NCBI GenBank assembly: GCA_963662175.1
Contig: OY759224.1
Span: 26,235,489 to 26,299,488 of the forward strand
Source: Aradus depressus
Lineage: Eukaryota > Arthropoda > Insecta > Hemiptera > Aradidae
DNA: 64,000 nucleotides
Direction of reading: 5' to 3'
Below are positions 21,356 to 32,150 of the stretch, one piece after another. How positions within the stretch are numbered: the first letter of the stretch is position 1; each line of letters begins with the position of its first letter. A model generated the notes under the pieces. The model saw nothing but the letters and a program-made list of their open reading frames with translations, was not told where the DNA came from and did not search any database. The position numbers and the translations under genes are program-made.

Positions 21356-21500
21356 GAGGAAATCAGTGACTAGGGAGTGTCACCACAGGGTGATTTCTCC
21401 CCTCTTGACATATTGACATTGCCATTATCTCTGTATTAGCATATTTGCTTGTTGTATATATTTTTATACAGTTGTAAATATCTCTTTGTAAAAAAAAAAA
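20769..21500 (+). mobile_element. 5'-truncated Jockey-like LINE with 3' UTR and poly(A)
   Basis: The unit runs from a 5' truncation point within ORF2 to a poly(A) at 21490-21500. The 3' UTR carries TGAGAGGAAATCAGTGACTA and GGGTGATTTC, shared with the copy at 28030-28285; the inverted copy at 50869-51238 shares only shorter matching blocks. Three copies of different lengths from one 3' end are typical of target-primed reverse transcription with 5' truncation. Confidence 0.85.
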
Positions 21501-22352
21501 TTAAAATTAAAAAAAAATTTTTTTTGGAAAAATGTTTTTTTTTTTGAAAAATTAGTTCTTACCAAAAATGTCTCTAATTAAATTCCCAATTGCTTATGTG
21601 TAATCAGATTTGGGATAGAACCAATACAACCAATGTTCTGGATAGACATAAAATTTCGTTTAGATACATTCATTCTGTTGGGAGTTGTCGGGTTTACAGG
21701 CTCACACATTCATAATAATAATAATGACATAATTTTTTTTTTAAATTTTGGAATTAGGAGCGCTCGGAATACATGAAATTTCGTGAAAATTTGGCATAGA
21801 ATTTCTGAATGATTTCATAACTACCCTTATACTTCGAATAGCTTGAGAAAATAAGAACCTGTTCATACAAGAAGTGAGAGGTTGGACAGCCATTAGCTGA
21901 AGCTAATTTCAGTTTTTAGTCCTCTCAACTTTCCTGAGTCGCATTTTATAAAAAGCTTTTAAATTTGTAATACCATCAGCTTTTTTTGTATGTGCTCCTA
22001 CAATTATATATTTTTGCTTTTGGAGTTCAACTTGAAAATTTATATCATTAAGTCTACTTTCTTATTTCTTAGTTCAGGTATTTTTTCTATTTTTCATTTT
22101 TTTCCTATAAAAGATTTTATGTCTGGTTCAATTGATTTAACGTGTTAGATGTTTATATCTGGTGTTTGCTGAGCGTCTTATGTGAATTTCCCATGTTTGA
22201 AGATGACTCAAAACGTTTCAAATTGTGATATGGTCATAACTGGAGTTTTGTATACCGACCACATTGTACAGACAGTAACTTGTCGACTTCAGCGGTCGTC
22301 TTTGTTTCATTGTTCAGACTTTTTTTATACGTTTTATTTATATATATAGTTA
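21501..22352. other. unclassified stretch with a repeat B piece
   Basis: No gene. 21640-21870 holds a minus-oriented repeat B piece (AAATTTCGTTTAGATACATT, GGAGCGCTCGGAATACATG). The rest is AT-rich. Confidence 0.3.
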
Positions 22353-22690
22353 GAGGGCGCCGGTAGCTCAGTGGTAAGAGTGCTTGTCTTCTGAGCTCAA
22401 GAACGTGGGTTCGAAACCCAGCCGAAGCCCTTTTAGTTTATTTTATCTGGGAGGTAAAATAAAATTAAGCACGCCATCCTTCGGATGGGACGTTAAGCGA
22501 TGGTCCCGAGCCTGTTCGATGTGAGTTACTCGTTAAAGATCCCTGCGCCAGGTAAATAAAAATTTAGGCTAGTCAAAATTTAGGACTCTCACAGTAGAGT
22601 CGGGCTCATGTCCACCAGAGTGACGAAAGAGCGCTCTGGTAGTAGGCGACATGATCTCGTAGTTAAGTCCCGGGCATGAGTCATAATAAC
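22353..22690 (+). repeat. SINE-A, full-length head and body
   Basis: GAGGGCGCCGGTAGCTCAGT, B box GGGTTCGAAACCC, body to GGGCATGAGTCATAA. The tail after ATAA is replaced by AACTAACT. Confidence 0.9.
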
Positions 22691-23140
22691 TAACTATAAT
22701 ATGTAAATATATTATTCATCAAAGTTTTTACTCTCCAAAAACTTCGATAAGCAACATAAATTAATATATATATACATTTTTCTGTTTCAGGTAAGTGCTC
22801 TAAAATGTACAGAAGTTGGATTACATGGTACTTGTAAGTGTTATTAAAATATTTTTATTATTAATGAAGAGTCATTAATTAATAATAATTAATTATTCTG
22901 CAAAATTTTGGGTGCTTTTTGTTTTTTGAAGATACATTTAAGGGGGAAAGAAGATGGTGACCGTTATAGGTTATAGTAGTAGTTAACAATTTTTGAACCT
23001 TTTCAATGATTTCGGCGGACGTAAGCGCTAAAATAATGTTGTGATTGAACACTAATCTTTTCTTAAAGAAATTTAAGAATAATGTATTTATAAGTTTAAT
23101 AAAAAAAAGGACGTCGATATTAAATATAAAACCATAATAA
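22691..23140. other. AT-rich stretch, no gene called
   Basis: A 91-codon minus-strand frame (22879-23154) is AT-driven and has no family resemblance. Confidence 0.2.
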
Positions 23141-23241
23141 TTTAGGGTAGGCAAATTTCAGGACTCCCATAGTAGAGCTCATGTCCACCATAACGACGTA
23201 AGAGACCTCGTAATAATACCCCGGCATAAGTCACAATGACT
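23141..23241 (+). repeat. SINE-A 3' fragment
   Basis: AATTTAGGGTAGGCAAATTT, GCTCATGTCCACCATAACGA and a degenerate CCCCGGCATAAGTCA. Confidence 0.65.
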
Positions 23242-23329
23242 ATCAAACTAACTAGCATTCGCTTATCGTGCAAACAACTGGTGCATATATAAATAGATGA
23301 CAAAAGATGCAATAAAAATAATAATAATA

Positions 23330-23870
23330 ATAAAAAAGGTCGACGGTGAATCACAGGTAATGTCACCTATATGACGATGAGTCATAATAACTATAATAGT
23401 TCCGTTAAGTTTATTTCACCTCCCAGGTTTCGAATTTAATTCTTGAGCTCAGTAAGCAAGCACGCATACCACTGAGCTACCGACGCCCTCTAATATATAA
23501 TATATAAGCTATTTTCATGTACAAACTTATCCAATTATTATGTTATGGTTTAACGGTAATATCGAATATTATTATTAATAAATTAACATTTTGAGTTTTG
23601 TAATAATTTTAGAATAGAGATATATATACACTCTGAGAAGATGAATAGCCACATATGAAATAAATAATTTTTTGATGGGGCGAAATGTTATAAGTTGAAT
23701 GTGTTAGGGTTAGGTTATTTTGCCCTTATATTTATCAGAATAACAATGAACCCCCCCCCCCCCCCCCCCCCCCCCTCATATGAAGGATTAGACTGTCTTC
23801 CATATTGCCATATTTTTTCTCTCATTTTTATTTTTTATTCTCCTTGAAACAATATCAATTTACGTCCAAC
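23330..23870 (+). repeat. duplicated block, copy 2 (partner 16840-17175)
   Basis: Same order as the 17-kb copy, including the SINE-A head fragment at 23401-23489. It differs by an internal insertion of ~180 bp (about 23612-23790) that ends in a ~22-base C run (about 23752-23775). Confidence 0.8.
23401..23489 (-). repeat. SINE-A head fragment in duplicated block
   Basis: GTTAAGTTTATTTCACCTCC, TTCTTGAGCTCAGTAAGC, CTGAGCTACCGACGCCCTC; same breakpoints as the copy at 16893-16979. Confidence 0.75.
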
Positions 23871-23987
23871 ATAATAATAAATATAAAAAAAAAGTGAATC
23901 ACCGACAATTTACTTCCCCAGAACGAAATAATGAATTAACTTTTCGCTCTTCGCGCTAATATTGAACAGTTGACTTAAATAGGTCTC

Positions 23988-24704
23988 TTGGCCAGCGCCG
24001 CCTCAGTCTTCAAGGGGGATTGAATCCAAACGAATTAATAATTACATTTCACTCTCCTTTTATTTATTTACAATATACCAGTTTATTTATTTACAGTATA
24101 CAATATTATACATATATGCTGTGGACGGCCGTGGACCGGCTAGATGGCTACGGTCTATGGTCGTCCTTGGTTTTCGGCGCTTTACACAGAGTGAGCCTGC
24201 TCCCGGCGCCGGGTTAGAAGGCTTTCTTGATTCTCCGCCAGGAGGAGACGAACCGACCAAAAGCCAGGTAACCAGCCCCCGTCATTAGTCCCCGCAGGTC
24301 CAGTCCCAGGTACGATCCTGTCCGGCGGATCAGCGCCGCCCTGGGCCCGTCTATAGCGGTCATTCGAGAACTACATGTTCCGCAGTCTCGACGCCGCCAC
24401 ATTGCAGGCAGGGCTGTTCTTCCTCTTAAAGAAGAAGAGCTTGGCGTTGAAGTCGCACCTGTGACATCCAATGGTCTGGTTATATCCATGGGGAATCAAG
24501 GCGCGTCCGGACGTCCGGGAAATAGGCGAAGGTCGATCGCGCCCAACGCTGTTGCCATCTTTCCACGATCCATTCCTGGACAATGCCCCTCAGGCGCTCT
24601 GGTCTCGCCTGTCGTTGCATCTCCTCCTCCAGGGCTTGGACGCAAGGCCACGTCCGTGTCTGCTTCCAGTGGTAAGCCGCGTCTGCAGAAGTACGAGGCG
24701 ACAA
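23988..24704 (-). mobile_element. 5'-truncated R1/TRAS-like LINE inserted in repeat B
   Basis: GC-rich sequence with AAATAAATAAAAGG-type 3' end (minus strand, about 24110-24040), occupying the exact gap in the surrounding B copy. The 5' end is truncated within the C-terminal half of ORF2. Confidence 0.65.
24214..24704 (-). pseudogene. R1-type reverse transcriptase C-terminal fragment, frameshifted
   Basis: Minus-strand frames read in order: AYHWKQTRTWPCVQALEEEM, RWARSTFAYFPDVRTRLDSP, then in another frame CDFNAKLFFFKRKNSPAC, and in a third frame TGSYLGLDLRGLMTGAGYLA and SWRRIKKAF before a stop. FPDVR.RL.SPW, followed by a TGHG.FN..L block and a cysteine cluster, is the usual order at the C-terminus of R1/TRAS-group ORF2 proteins. 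At least two frameshifts make it nonfunctional. Higher GC than its surroundings suggests the source element had different codon use. Confidence 0.75.
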
Positions 24705-25499
24705 AGGGACTCCTAAATCCTCATACTAAATTTATCGATAAATTCATTACATCAGCAGTTATTAGGTTTTTGAGTTTATCCCCCTTTTATCCCCCTTCGC
24801 TTCTTCCGATTCCGCTGAAATTTAATGTCTTCCTTATGGGGTTCGAAATTCATACATAGAATTTTATGTCGTTACAATCATTACCACTGCAGTTATTGTA
24901 GTTTATGAATGAAGTCTTTCCCTAATCGCCCTCTCCCCTTTGGCCAATTGACTGAAAATAAACATTGTCCTTATGGGGTTTTGGTAGTACATATAAAATT
25001 TCATGTTGATACATTTATTCTATCGGCAGTTCTAGTTTTTATGTCATGCCTCCCTCCTAATACCCCCTTTCCCATTTGTCAATTTGGCTGAAAATCATAG
25101 GTGTCGTCGTTAGAGGGTTCTGAATTCACATATAAAATTTCGTGTCGATACATTTATTCACAGACACACAGAGAGAGACAGAAATTGTTTTGTTTTTTTC
25201 ATATTTGGAATCTAGGGTTTTAAAAACATGAAATTCCGCTGTAAACTGAACTTTGCATTTCTGAACGATTCCTAAACGTGAAAATGACATCATGAAACTC
25301 ATTTTCGTAGACGTTTGGTTGATTGACGCATAAACGGTTAGTCTCATCGAAAAGTTGGTACTTGGAGGGATCAGTGGGCATTAGCGTCATACGCTTCTTT
25401 CGGGGTGTTTGGGACCATTTACTCGATGTTCTGCAATTAAAGATATGTAGGTAGAAGAAGTATTTTGGGATTCCCCCGCGCGTAAATTTGCCAAAATTC

Positions 25500-25955
25500 T
25501 TGGGCATAGGTCGGCTTATTTGAAAACGTCTTTCTGTTTGTGTGTTTGTGAACACGATAACTCCCGATAAAATGAATCTATCAAGACGAAATTTCATATG
25601 TGAATCCAGAACCATCTAAAGACTACACCTATTGTTTTTCAGCCAAATCGACCAAAGGGAAGGCTGATTAGGGGGAAGACTTAAGATAAATACTGTAATA
25701 ACTGCGGTAAGAATGAAAGTATCGTCATTTTATAATATAAAATGACGATACTTTCATTCTTACTTATTCTCTTAGTTATTCTGATAACTTCCGATGTAAT
25801 GAATTTATCGACACAAAATTTAGTATGAGGATTTAGTATGAGCCCCTGTGTAAATCAACTGCAAACGATCGACTGGCTTTGGAGGTAGCGCGAAAAATTA
25901 ATTAATTCGTTCTGGGGAAGTACATTGCCAGAGATTCACCTCTGCTTTTTTTTTT
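25500..25955 (+). repeat. repeat B copy containing a perfect palindrome
   Basis: Contains CACGATAACTCCCGATAA, GAAATTTCATATGTGAAT, TTTTCAGCCAAATCGACC, GTTCTGGGGAAGTACATTGC and GATTCACC in B order. The centre is altered by the inverted repeat at 25707-25763. Confidence 0.65.
25707..25763. repeat. perfect 27-bp inverted repeat with 3-base loop
   Basis: Left arm 25707-25733 starts GTAAGAATGAAAGTATCG; right arm 25737-25763 is its exact reverse complement; the loop is AAT. Arm sequence is repeat B sequence, so a B segment was duplicated in inverted orientation. Confidence 0.95.
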
Positions 25956-26449
25956 CCCGAAATCTTGTGAAAATTGATTTTATCTGATGTTACCGGCGCT
26001 GCACAGGTTGATACTCGTTTGGAATCCTGATTGCAGGGTGACTAGAGTCTAGCGTGGGCGCTAGACACCACTCTTGTGCCTGAGAGTACTAGCCGGTGTG
26101 TATAGTAGTATACTATACTAAGGCTCCCCCTGAGGTATGCAGTGGGGGGGTGCAACATGGTGGGGGAGACATTCACAAAGCCCCCAAGGCCAGCCAGTCA
26201 CAGAGCCACAGTCCACAGCCTTCCAACACTGGCCAGCTCAGCTGTCTGTCCTACCTACCCCATCCTCTTCCAGGTGATCAATACATTTGTTTACTAGTTT
26301 CTCATCCACAGTCTGGACCCCCGGTTATCCGGATAGTGGAGCTCAGATGACTAGGAAACTCGGGTTGGGGTTCAGTATCTGCCGGTTCTAGCTGCGAATG
26401 GACTTCATACTGGAGTGTACCTTCAATTATCCTGGTTAATTATTTATTA
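25956..26449. other. unclassified stretch, less AT-rich
   Basis: An 84-codon plus-strand frame (26096-26350) shows no domain. CTATACTA palindromes at 26105-26120. Could be an exon or an old repeat; no evidence decides. Confidence 0.2.
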
Positions 26450-26713
26450 TGACTAATGCCCGGGCTTTAAATATAAGGTCATATTGCCTACTACCAGAAC
26501 AGTCTTTCTTCGCTCTGGTTGACATAAGCCCGACTCTACTATGGGAGTCCTTAAGGGTATAAGGGGTCTATAATGATTACCTGACATCGTACTGGCTCGG
26601 GACCATCGCTTAATGTCCCATCCGAAGGACGGCATGCTCAAGGGTTTTTCACCTCACAAAGAAAAAACATAAGGACCTCGATCCCGCGATCTTGAGCTCA
26701 GTAAGCAAGAACG
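26450..26713 (-). repeat. SINE-A partial, diverged
   Basis: From GACTAATGCCCGGGCTTTAA through CCGAAGGACGGCATGCTCAA to GATCTTGAGCTCAGTAAGCA. Lacks the last part of the tRNA-like head. Confidence 0.75.
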
Positions 26714-26739
26714 CTACTTCTAGTTGTGTCTTAGACTGT

Positions 26740-27300
26740 GTACAACACTCTTCTGTCATCCAGAGTGGTCTATCACCATTAGTCCGGTGTTCCAACCAAC
26801 ACCATTGAACACCGTTGATAGACCACTGAGGATGACACTAGTGTATGAAAACGAAGTGGGAATACAACCTTTTGTTTCATTTGGAGCTAGGAGAGTGTTA
26901 TAAATGAAATGAAATCACCTAAAAATATATCGATGGTATTGAGCGAAAAGGGCCAATCTGATTTTTTTCATTCAGACCTATCTGATTTCACCCTGTCAAG
27001 GTCATCAGTTGATTTGGGCCTATCTGCAAGGGCCAAACTGAAATTATCTAAAACCTTGAAATGAAAAAGGGCCAAAGTGTTTGGTGTTTGGGGCCAAACT
27101 GCATTTTTTTTTAGTTTTAGAAACATTCTGCAAGTTGCAGATTGGCCCTTTTCGCTCAACACCATCGATATATAAAATGAAACACCATTGTTTATTTTTG
27201 AACCAGTAACGATTTTAGTACACTAATGTGTCATCATCAGTGGTCTTTCAACATTTAGTGTGTTGTTCAGACCAACACTGTTCAACACCGGTGATCACGT
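26740..27300. repeat. repeat P pair in inverted arrangement around a MITE
   Basis: A plus-oriented P copy with CTGAGGATGACACTAGTGTA (26826-26845) and TTGTTTCATTTGG faces a minus-oriented copy with AAATGAAACACC and CACTAATGTGTCATCATCAG. The MITE at 26926-27174 lies between them. A 12-bp hairpin AGTGGTCTATCA / TGATAGACCACT occurs at 26764-26775 and 26816-26827. Confidence 0.5.
26926..27174. mobile_element. MITE with ~35-bp terminal inverted repeats
   Basis: Left end TATATCGATGGTATTGAGCG... and right end ...CGCTCAACACCATCGATATA match with one mismatch over about 35 bp, including AAAAGGGCCAATCTG. The interior (~180 bp) repeats GGGCCAAACTG / GGGCCTATCTG / GGGCCAAAGTG in the same sense. No coding frame. 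TA-rich target; class uncertain. Confidence 0.8.
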
Positions 27301-27789
27301 TGTTCAATGAAACAAAGAAAACTGCTGATGTCAACACATTACTTTCAAACATAGTAATGCGAGTTTGAGCGGGGGGTAAGGGGACGTAGAATGATCTGTA
27401 AAAGCGTGGTTGGTATAAGAAAGGCCTGTTATGATGACCACATAATATATTTTTGTGTATATACAACCGTGAATAACGAGAAAAATTCTAAATGCGGCCT
27501 GGGGTGAATGGCTTGTTTAGCAAGGGTAAATATTTGAATTTTTCTGTCTGGTGGGGTGGGTCCTACAGTTGAATTTATACTGCTAAAATTTAAAAATTTA
27601 TTTTATTCATGATTCTCGTTTCTGGCTCATCGAATTTATAAGTCTGTTGAAATTTTAAATATCTATTCAATTGGACGTTCAGATCAATATTAAGGAAAAT
27701 TACAAAAAATAAATAAATAATAATAATAATTAAATAATTTACAACATAAAGACAATTGACTGGAGACTAACTAAAAAAAAATATTTTTG
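27301..27789. other. AT-rich stretch with a repeat D tail
   Basis: 27330-27450 resembles repeat D (CATAGTAATGCGAGTTTGAG, CGTGGTTGGTATAAGAAAG). The rest is AT-rich without features. Confidence 0.35.
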
Positions 27790-28029
27790 AATCACCAGCA
27801 ATATACTTCCTCAGATCGAATTAATAAAAACCAATAGACTGTTTGCGCTAATATTCAACAGTTGACTTACATAAGGACCTCCTAAATTCTCATAATAAAT
27901 TTTGTGTAGGTAAATGTATTACATCAGCAATTTTTAGCCATTTTGGGTTGATTCCTCTCTGATCCCCCTTTCTTTTCGCCGATTTTGCTGAAAATTGATA
28001 GCTGTCGTCCTTATGGGGTTTTGAATTTG

Positions 28030-28285
28030 ACCTGAACGTACCTTTTTGTCACCGAAGTCGCTAAATCCAAGTATAACCATACTTCCCCAACGACGGCTAA
28101 AGCGTCAATGGCTTAGAGACCTCCTTAGCAGCAGCAGTGACAGTGATTAGTTACAAATGAGAGGAAATCAGTGACTAGGGAGTGTCCCCACTGGGTGATT
28201 TCTACCCTCTTGACATTTTGACATTGCCATTATCTCTCTTTTAGCACATTTTAAACAGTTGGAATTATCTATTTGTAAAAAAAAA
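28030..28285 (+). mobile_element. Jockey-like LINE, 3' end only
   Basis: ACCTGAACGTACC then GTCACCGAAGTCGCTAAATC and the 3' UTR (GAGAGGAAATCAGTGACTAG, TTGACATTGCCATTATCTCT) ending in poly(A). Matches 21167-21500 with internal deletions. Noncoding remnant. Confidence 0.85.
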
Positions 28286-28306
28286 AAAAAAATATATATA
28301 TATATA

Positions 28307-28656
28307 GGTTAGGTTTGTTAGGTTTTATGACACATGCCCGGGCTTTAACTACAAGGTCATATCGCCTACTACCAGAGCGCTCTTTCGTCACTCTGGTTGA
28401 CATGAGCCCGAGTCTACTGTGGGAGTCCTAAATTTTGTCTACCCTAAATTTTTATTCACCTAGGGTCGGGGTTTTTAACGAGTACCTGACATCGTACAGG
28501 CTCGGGACCATCGCTTAACGTCCCATCCGAAGGACGGCGTGCTTAAGTTTATTTTACCTCCCAGATAAAATAAACTAAGGACCTCGGTCGGGTTTCGAAC
28601 CCACGATCTTGAGCTCAGAAGTTATGCACGCATACCACTGAGCTACCGGCGCCCTC
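28307..28656 (-). repeat. SINE-A, full length
   Basis: Tail GGTTAGGTTTGTTAGG, then the whole body, inverted B box GGGTTTCGAACCC and head ending CTACCGGCGCCCTC. Sits a few bases after the Jockey poly(A). Confidence 0.92.
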
Positions 28657-29035
28657 TATATATATATATATATTAAGTTTTGTTTCGATACGTTCATTAC
28701 TCCACTAAACCCCCTCTCCTTTGGCCAATATGGCTGAAAATCTATAGGTGTTGTCTTTATATGGTTCAAGCAAGTCATATTAAATTTCGTGTCAATATAT
28801 TTATACATATCGATATATTATATGTTCTATCGAGAGCTATCGTGTTCACAGACATAGAGGAAGGGGCTCTAATAACTGCCGATGTAATGAATGTATCGAT
28901 ACAAAATTTAGTTTGAGGATTCAGAAGCCCACCAGAAGTCGACCAAACAGTCGATTAGCTTTGGATGGAGAGCGAAAACGTAATAGAGTAATTTGTGCTG
29001 GGAAGTACACAGTCGGTGATTCACCGTCGACTTTT

Positions 29036-29433
29036 TTCGATGTGACTAATGAATCTTAGGATTCATGGAAGGGAACTAGAGGAGAAAATGAAGGAGAGAT
29101 ATTGCCTTAAAGCATGCTTCTCCTTGCTTCGTGTTGCATGTTTCTTGCTCCTTCTGTGTGTTGCTGTTTCGTAGAAGACATTAGTCTTAAGCTTTGTGTA
29201 ATAGGTTCTTGTTTCTTATTGTTTCCTGTCTTGGGTTGACGCCTTGTGGTTAATGTGACTGAAGCAGTATGCTCTAATGTGACCTACCAAAACAGGAATA
29301 CCTTCTCAAATTCATTTCACACTGGCATTGCTGTAAAGAACGTTTTCTTTGTTTCTGTGTACTTACTCACATCCAGTAATAATGGTTGCTATAAGAAAAT
29401 CATGATATGGTGACATCACGTATATCTTAACCA
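29036..29433. other. unclassified stretch
   Basis: T-rich 29115-29230 with repeated CTTG/CTTC words. No exon boundaries or repeat family recognised. Confidence 0.2.
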
Positions 29434-29690
29434 TGAGCACGCCGTCCTTCGGAATGGACGTTAAGCGATGATCCCGATCATGTGCGATGTTGGGTACTTG
29501 GGCTGGTCAGGCTCTACTTATATATATAAATAAAAAAACTACCCTTACCCTAGGTGAATAAATCTAGGTTGGAGAACTTTGGGACTCACAATGTAGGAGT
29601 CGGGCCCATGTTCACCGAATTGACGATAGAGCGCTCTGATAGTAGACGATATATACCTCTTAGTTAAAGCCCAGGTATGAGGCACAATAA
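29434..29690 (+). repeat. SINE-A lacking its head, diverged
   Basis: GAGCACGCCGTCCTTCGGAA to AAGCCCAGGTATGAGGCACA, with an AT-rich insertion near 29520. An old copy. Confidence 0.7.
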
Positions 29691-29929
29691 CCAACCAAAC
29701 TATAATAAAATTCGTGGCGATGCGTTTTATTTATTTATTTAAACATTGCATTGATCTATTTTTACGAAAATCTATTGTACCTACATTCTTCGATCGCTTT
29801 AACTTTAGTATCTGTCTGTATCTCAAATTTGAGGACATCTTGACAGTTAATACTATCATACCATGTACCATCACATTAATGGTAAAAACTAATTTTTCAA
29901 TAGGACTTACCATTTTGGCCTAAATCAAG

Positions 29930-30225
29930 CGAACGATTTTAGGACGGTTTTTGGTATGTATCTCTTGAACCTGGCGAGCTTCGAAAAATTGTATTGAATA
30001 TGAAATCTGCCTTTCAGTATCCTTCAAAACATTTATTTGAATAGATTTTTGGGGCCCAAAAGTAAAGTGGTCTCAGTTTTCGTATGATTTCGGCCAATAT
30101 CGAATCAAATCTAAATTAGCACGTCTTAATTTAAATTTTATTGCTACAATCGCTTTTGGGATGGACCGCGCACGACAATTTCAAATCCCATACAGAGACT
30201 TTGAAACGTGAAATTTAGTTAAAAA
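29930..30225 (-). repeat. repeat C copy
   Basis: GAACGATTTTAGGACGG, GGTATGTATCTCTTG and CTGCCTTTCAGTATCCTTC are the reverse of 5640-5770. It extends to GACTTTGAAACGTGAAATTT, which recurs at 49637. Confidence 0.45.
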
Positions 30226-30263
30226 CGCGATATGGGTTGTTCAAATACAATAATTTTTTAGTT

Positions 30264-30537
30264 AGTTATTATGGACTCATGCCCGGGCTTTAATTACGAA
30301 GTCATATTGCCTACTACTGCGCTCTTTCGTCACCTGGGGGACATGAGTCCGACACTGTGGGAGTCCTAAATTTCGGCTACCCTAAAATTTTATTCACCTT
30401 GAGCAGGTGTCTTTAACGAGAAGGACGGCGTGTTTAAGTTTATTTTACCTCCCAGAGGGGCCTCCGGCGCGGTTTCGAACCCATGACCTTGAGCTCAGAA
30501 GGCAACGCTCGCATACCACTGAGCTACCGGTGCCCTC
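30264..30537 (-). repeat. SINE-A with internal deletion
   Basis: GGACTCATGCCCGGGCTTTA to CTGAGCTACCGGTGCCCTC. The segment around GTACAGGCTCGGGACC is deleted. Confidence 0.85.
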
Positions 30538-30587
30538 AAAAATTTCTTATATTAGTATACTTTCTTATACTATAATTATGTGCTAGT

Positions 30588-31092
30588 TGCACTTCCCCAG
30601 CGTGAAATCATCAACTAAGGATTCACTCTCCCTTTGAAGTAAAGAAAATTTGATTGAAATTTTAAATTCTTGCTCCTATAATTTTATAAAGTGAGTCCTC
30701 ATACTAAATTTCGTGTTTATAAATTTCTGTTTTCAAAAATTAAAAAAAAAGTAGTCGTCGATGAATTCGTATTTCAAAAATTTAATGTTGAATTTTCACC
30801 GGAATTCATGTTTTCCAAAACCTCAAATTCATTTTAAAAAATATATATATGTCTGTCTCTGTGAATATTTGTAAACGCGATAACTCCATTTATTGAATGT
30901 ATCGCACCTATTAATTTTCCGCGAAATTAGCCGAAGGAGGGATCAGTGGAGGGGACTCTTATAACCAATCCGCATGAAATTTATTAAGCGGATTTATATG
31001 TCCCTATGTAAGTCAGCGATTAGTGTAAAAGGGTGAGACAAAACATAGTTGATTAATTCGTTCTGGGGAAGTGCATAGTCGGTGATTCACCA
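30588..31092. repeat. repeat B copy, rearranged
   Basis: GCACTTCCCCAGCGTGAAAT at the left, TCGTCGATGAATTCG and TTTTCACCGGAATTCATG in the middle, GTTCTGGGGAAGTGCATAGT and CGGTGATTCACC at the right. Both orientations are represented. Confidence 0.55.
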
Positions 31093-31440
31093 AACTTTGT
31101 CCAAGGTGAGTGCACACAAGGCCACTAAAACAAACAACTCTATGACCTTAGATAAATTTCTTTGCATCATTGCCACTAACGCACTCAGTGTACATTCTGA
31201 ACTCTCCGGGTGGTTAATGGACTTAGAGACCACAACAGAATTTCTCTGTTTACTTCACGAACCTAAAGGCGAAATGGGAAAGCAGTTTAGTGTGTTTTTG
31301 AGATAAGAGATGGCACCACTTTCGCAGGTAATTTTATCCCCTTTCTTCGTCTAGTAAAAATCAACCCATTTTTAATGTAAAAACTGCATTCGTCTGTAAA
31401 AATTGTTATCGATTGGATTTTTTTTAAATCTGAGCTTATA

Positions 31441-31788
31441 GGTTAGGTTAGGTTTTATGACTCATGCCCAGGCTTTAACTACGAGGTCATATCGCCTTCT
31501 ACCAGAGCGCTCTTTCGTCACTCTGTTGGTCATGAGCCTGACTCTACTGTCGGAGTCCTAAATTTTACCTACCCTAAATTTTTATTCACCTAGGGTAGGG
31601 GTCTTTAACGAGTACCTGACATCGTACAGGCTCGGGACCATTGCTTAACGTCCCATCCGAAGGACGGCGTGCAAAAGTTTATTTTGCCTCCCAGATAAAA
31701 TAAACTAAGGGCCTCGGTCGGGTTACAAACCCACGTTCTTGAGCTCAGAAGTCAAGCACGCATACCACTGAGCTACCGGCGCCCTCAC
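31441..31788 (-). repeat. SINE-A, full length with 12-bp target-site duplication
   Basis: Tail GGTTAGGTTAGG, full body and head to GGCGCCCTC. Flanked by TCTGAGCTTATA at 31429-31440 and again at 31789-31800. Confidence 0.95.
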
Positions 31789-32150
31789 TCTGAGCTTATA
31801 GATATGCTTAGAAGAAAATCTTGAACTAAAAGCACTTTTCAGATTTGAAATTGGTTCAGTAAAACAAACCGAAACAGAAATCAACGATTTGAAAAAAATA
31901 ATTGCAGTCCACCCGCGACTATCAAAATATCTCCATTCACATGCACCCCACGCCCCCGTCTGGTCTTCTAAGAGTAATTTCCTGCTCTAGGTTAAATACT
32001 TAACCAATTTCGAGCTTGTGAATTATCATTTGTATAGAATTTATTTAGGGGCAAGTTGAGACTCCTGAAGTTTCTCGTACACACCGGTTTCTCACCAATC
32101 AGTTTATGAAGCGATAATTTTTCTTATAACGTAGTTCTGTTCTTCTGAGC
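31789..32150. other. unclassified stretch upstream of the CpG-rich block
   Basis: No repeat recognised. May contain distal promoter sequence of the MADF gene, but no element can be named. Confidence 0.2.

Larger units (their letters stand above)
23890..25262 (-). repeat. repeat B copy split by an R1-like LINE
   Basis: B sequence runs 23890-23987 (GTGAATCACCGACAATTTAC, AATTAACTTTTCGC, GTTGACTTAAATAGG), is interrupted, and resumes at about 24705 with GGGACTCCTAAATCCTCATA. It continues through four more spaced blocks (TTCATTACATCAGCAG, AAAATTTCATGTTGATAC and others) to the B 5' segment near 25262. Confidence 0.7.
27790..29035. repeat. repeat B copy with nested Jockey 3' end and SINE-A
   Basis: Left half in minus orientation (GAATCACCAGCAATATACTT...TTATGGGGTTTTGAATTT) to 28029. 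B then resumes at ~28674 (AAGTTTTGTTTCGATACGTT) and ends in plus orientation (GGGAAGTACACAGTCGGTGA, TTCACCGTCGAC). Both outer ends are the same B terminus in opposite orientation. Confidence 0.65.
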
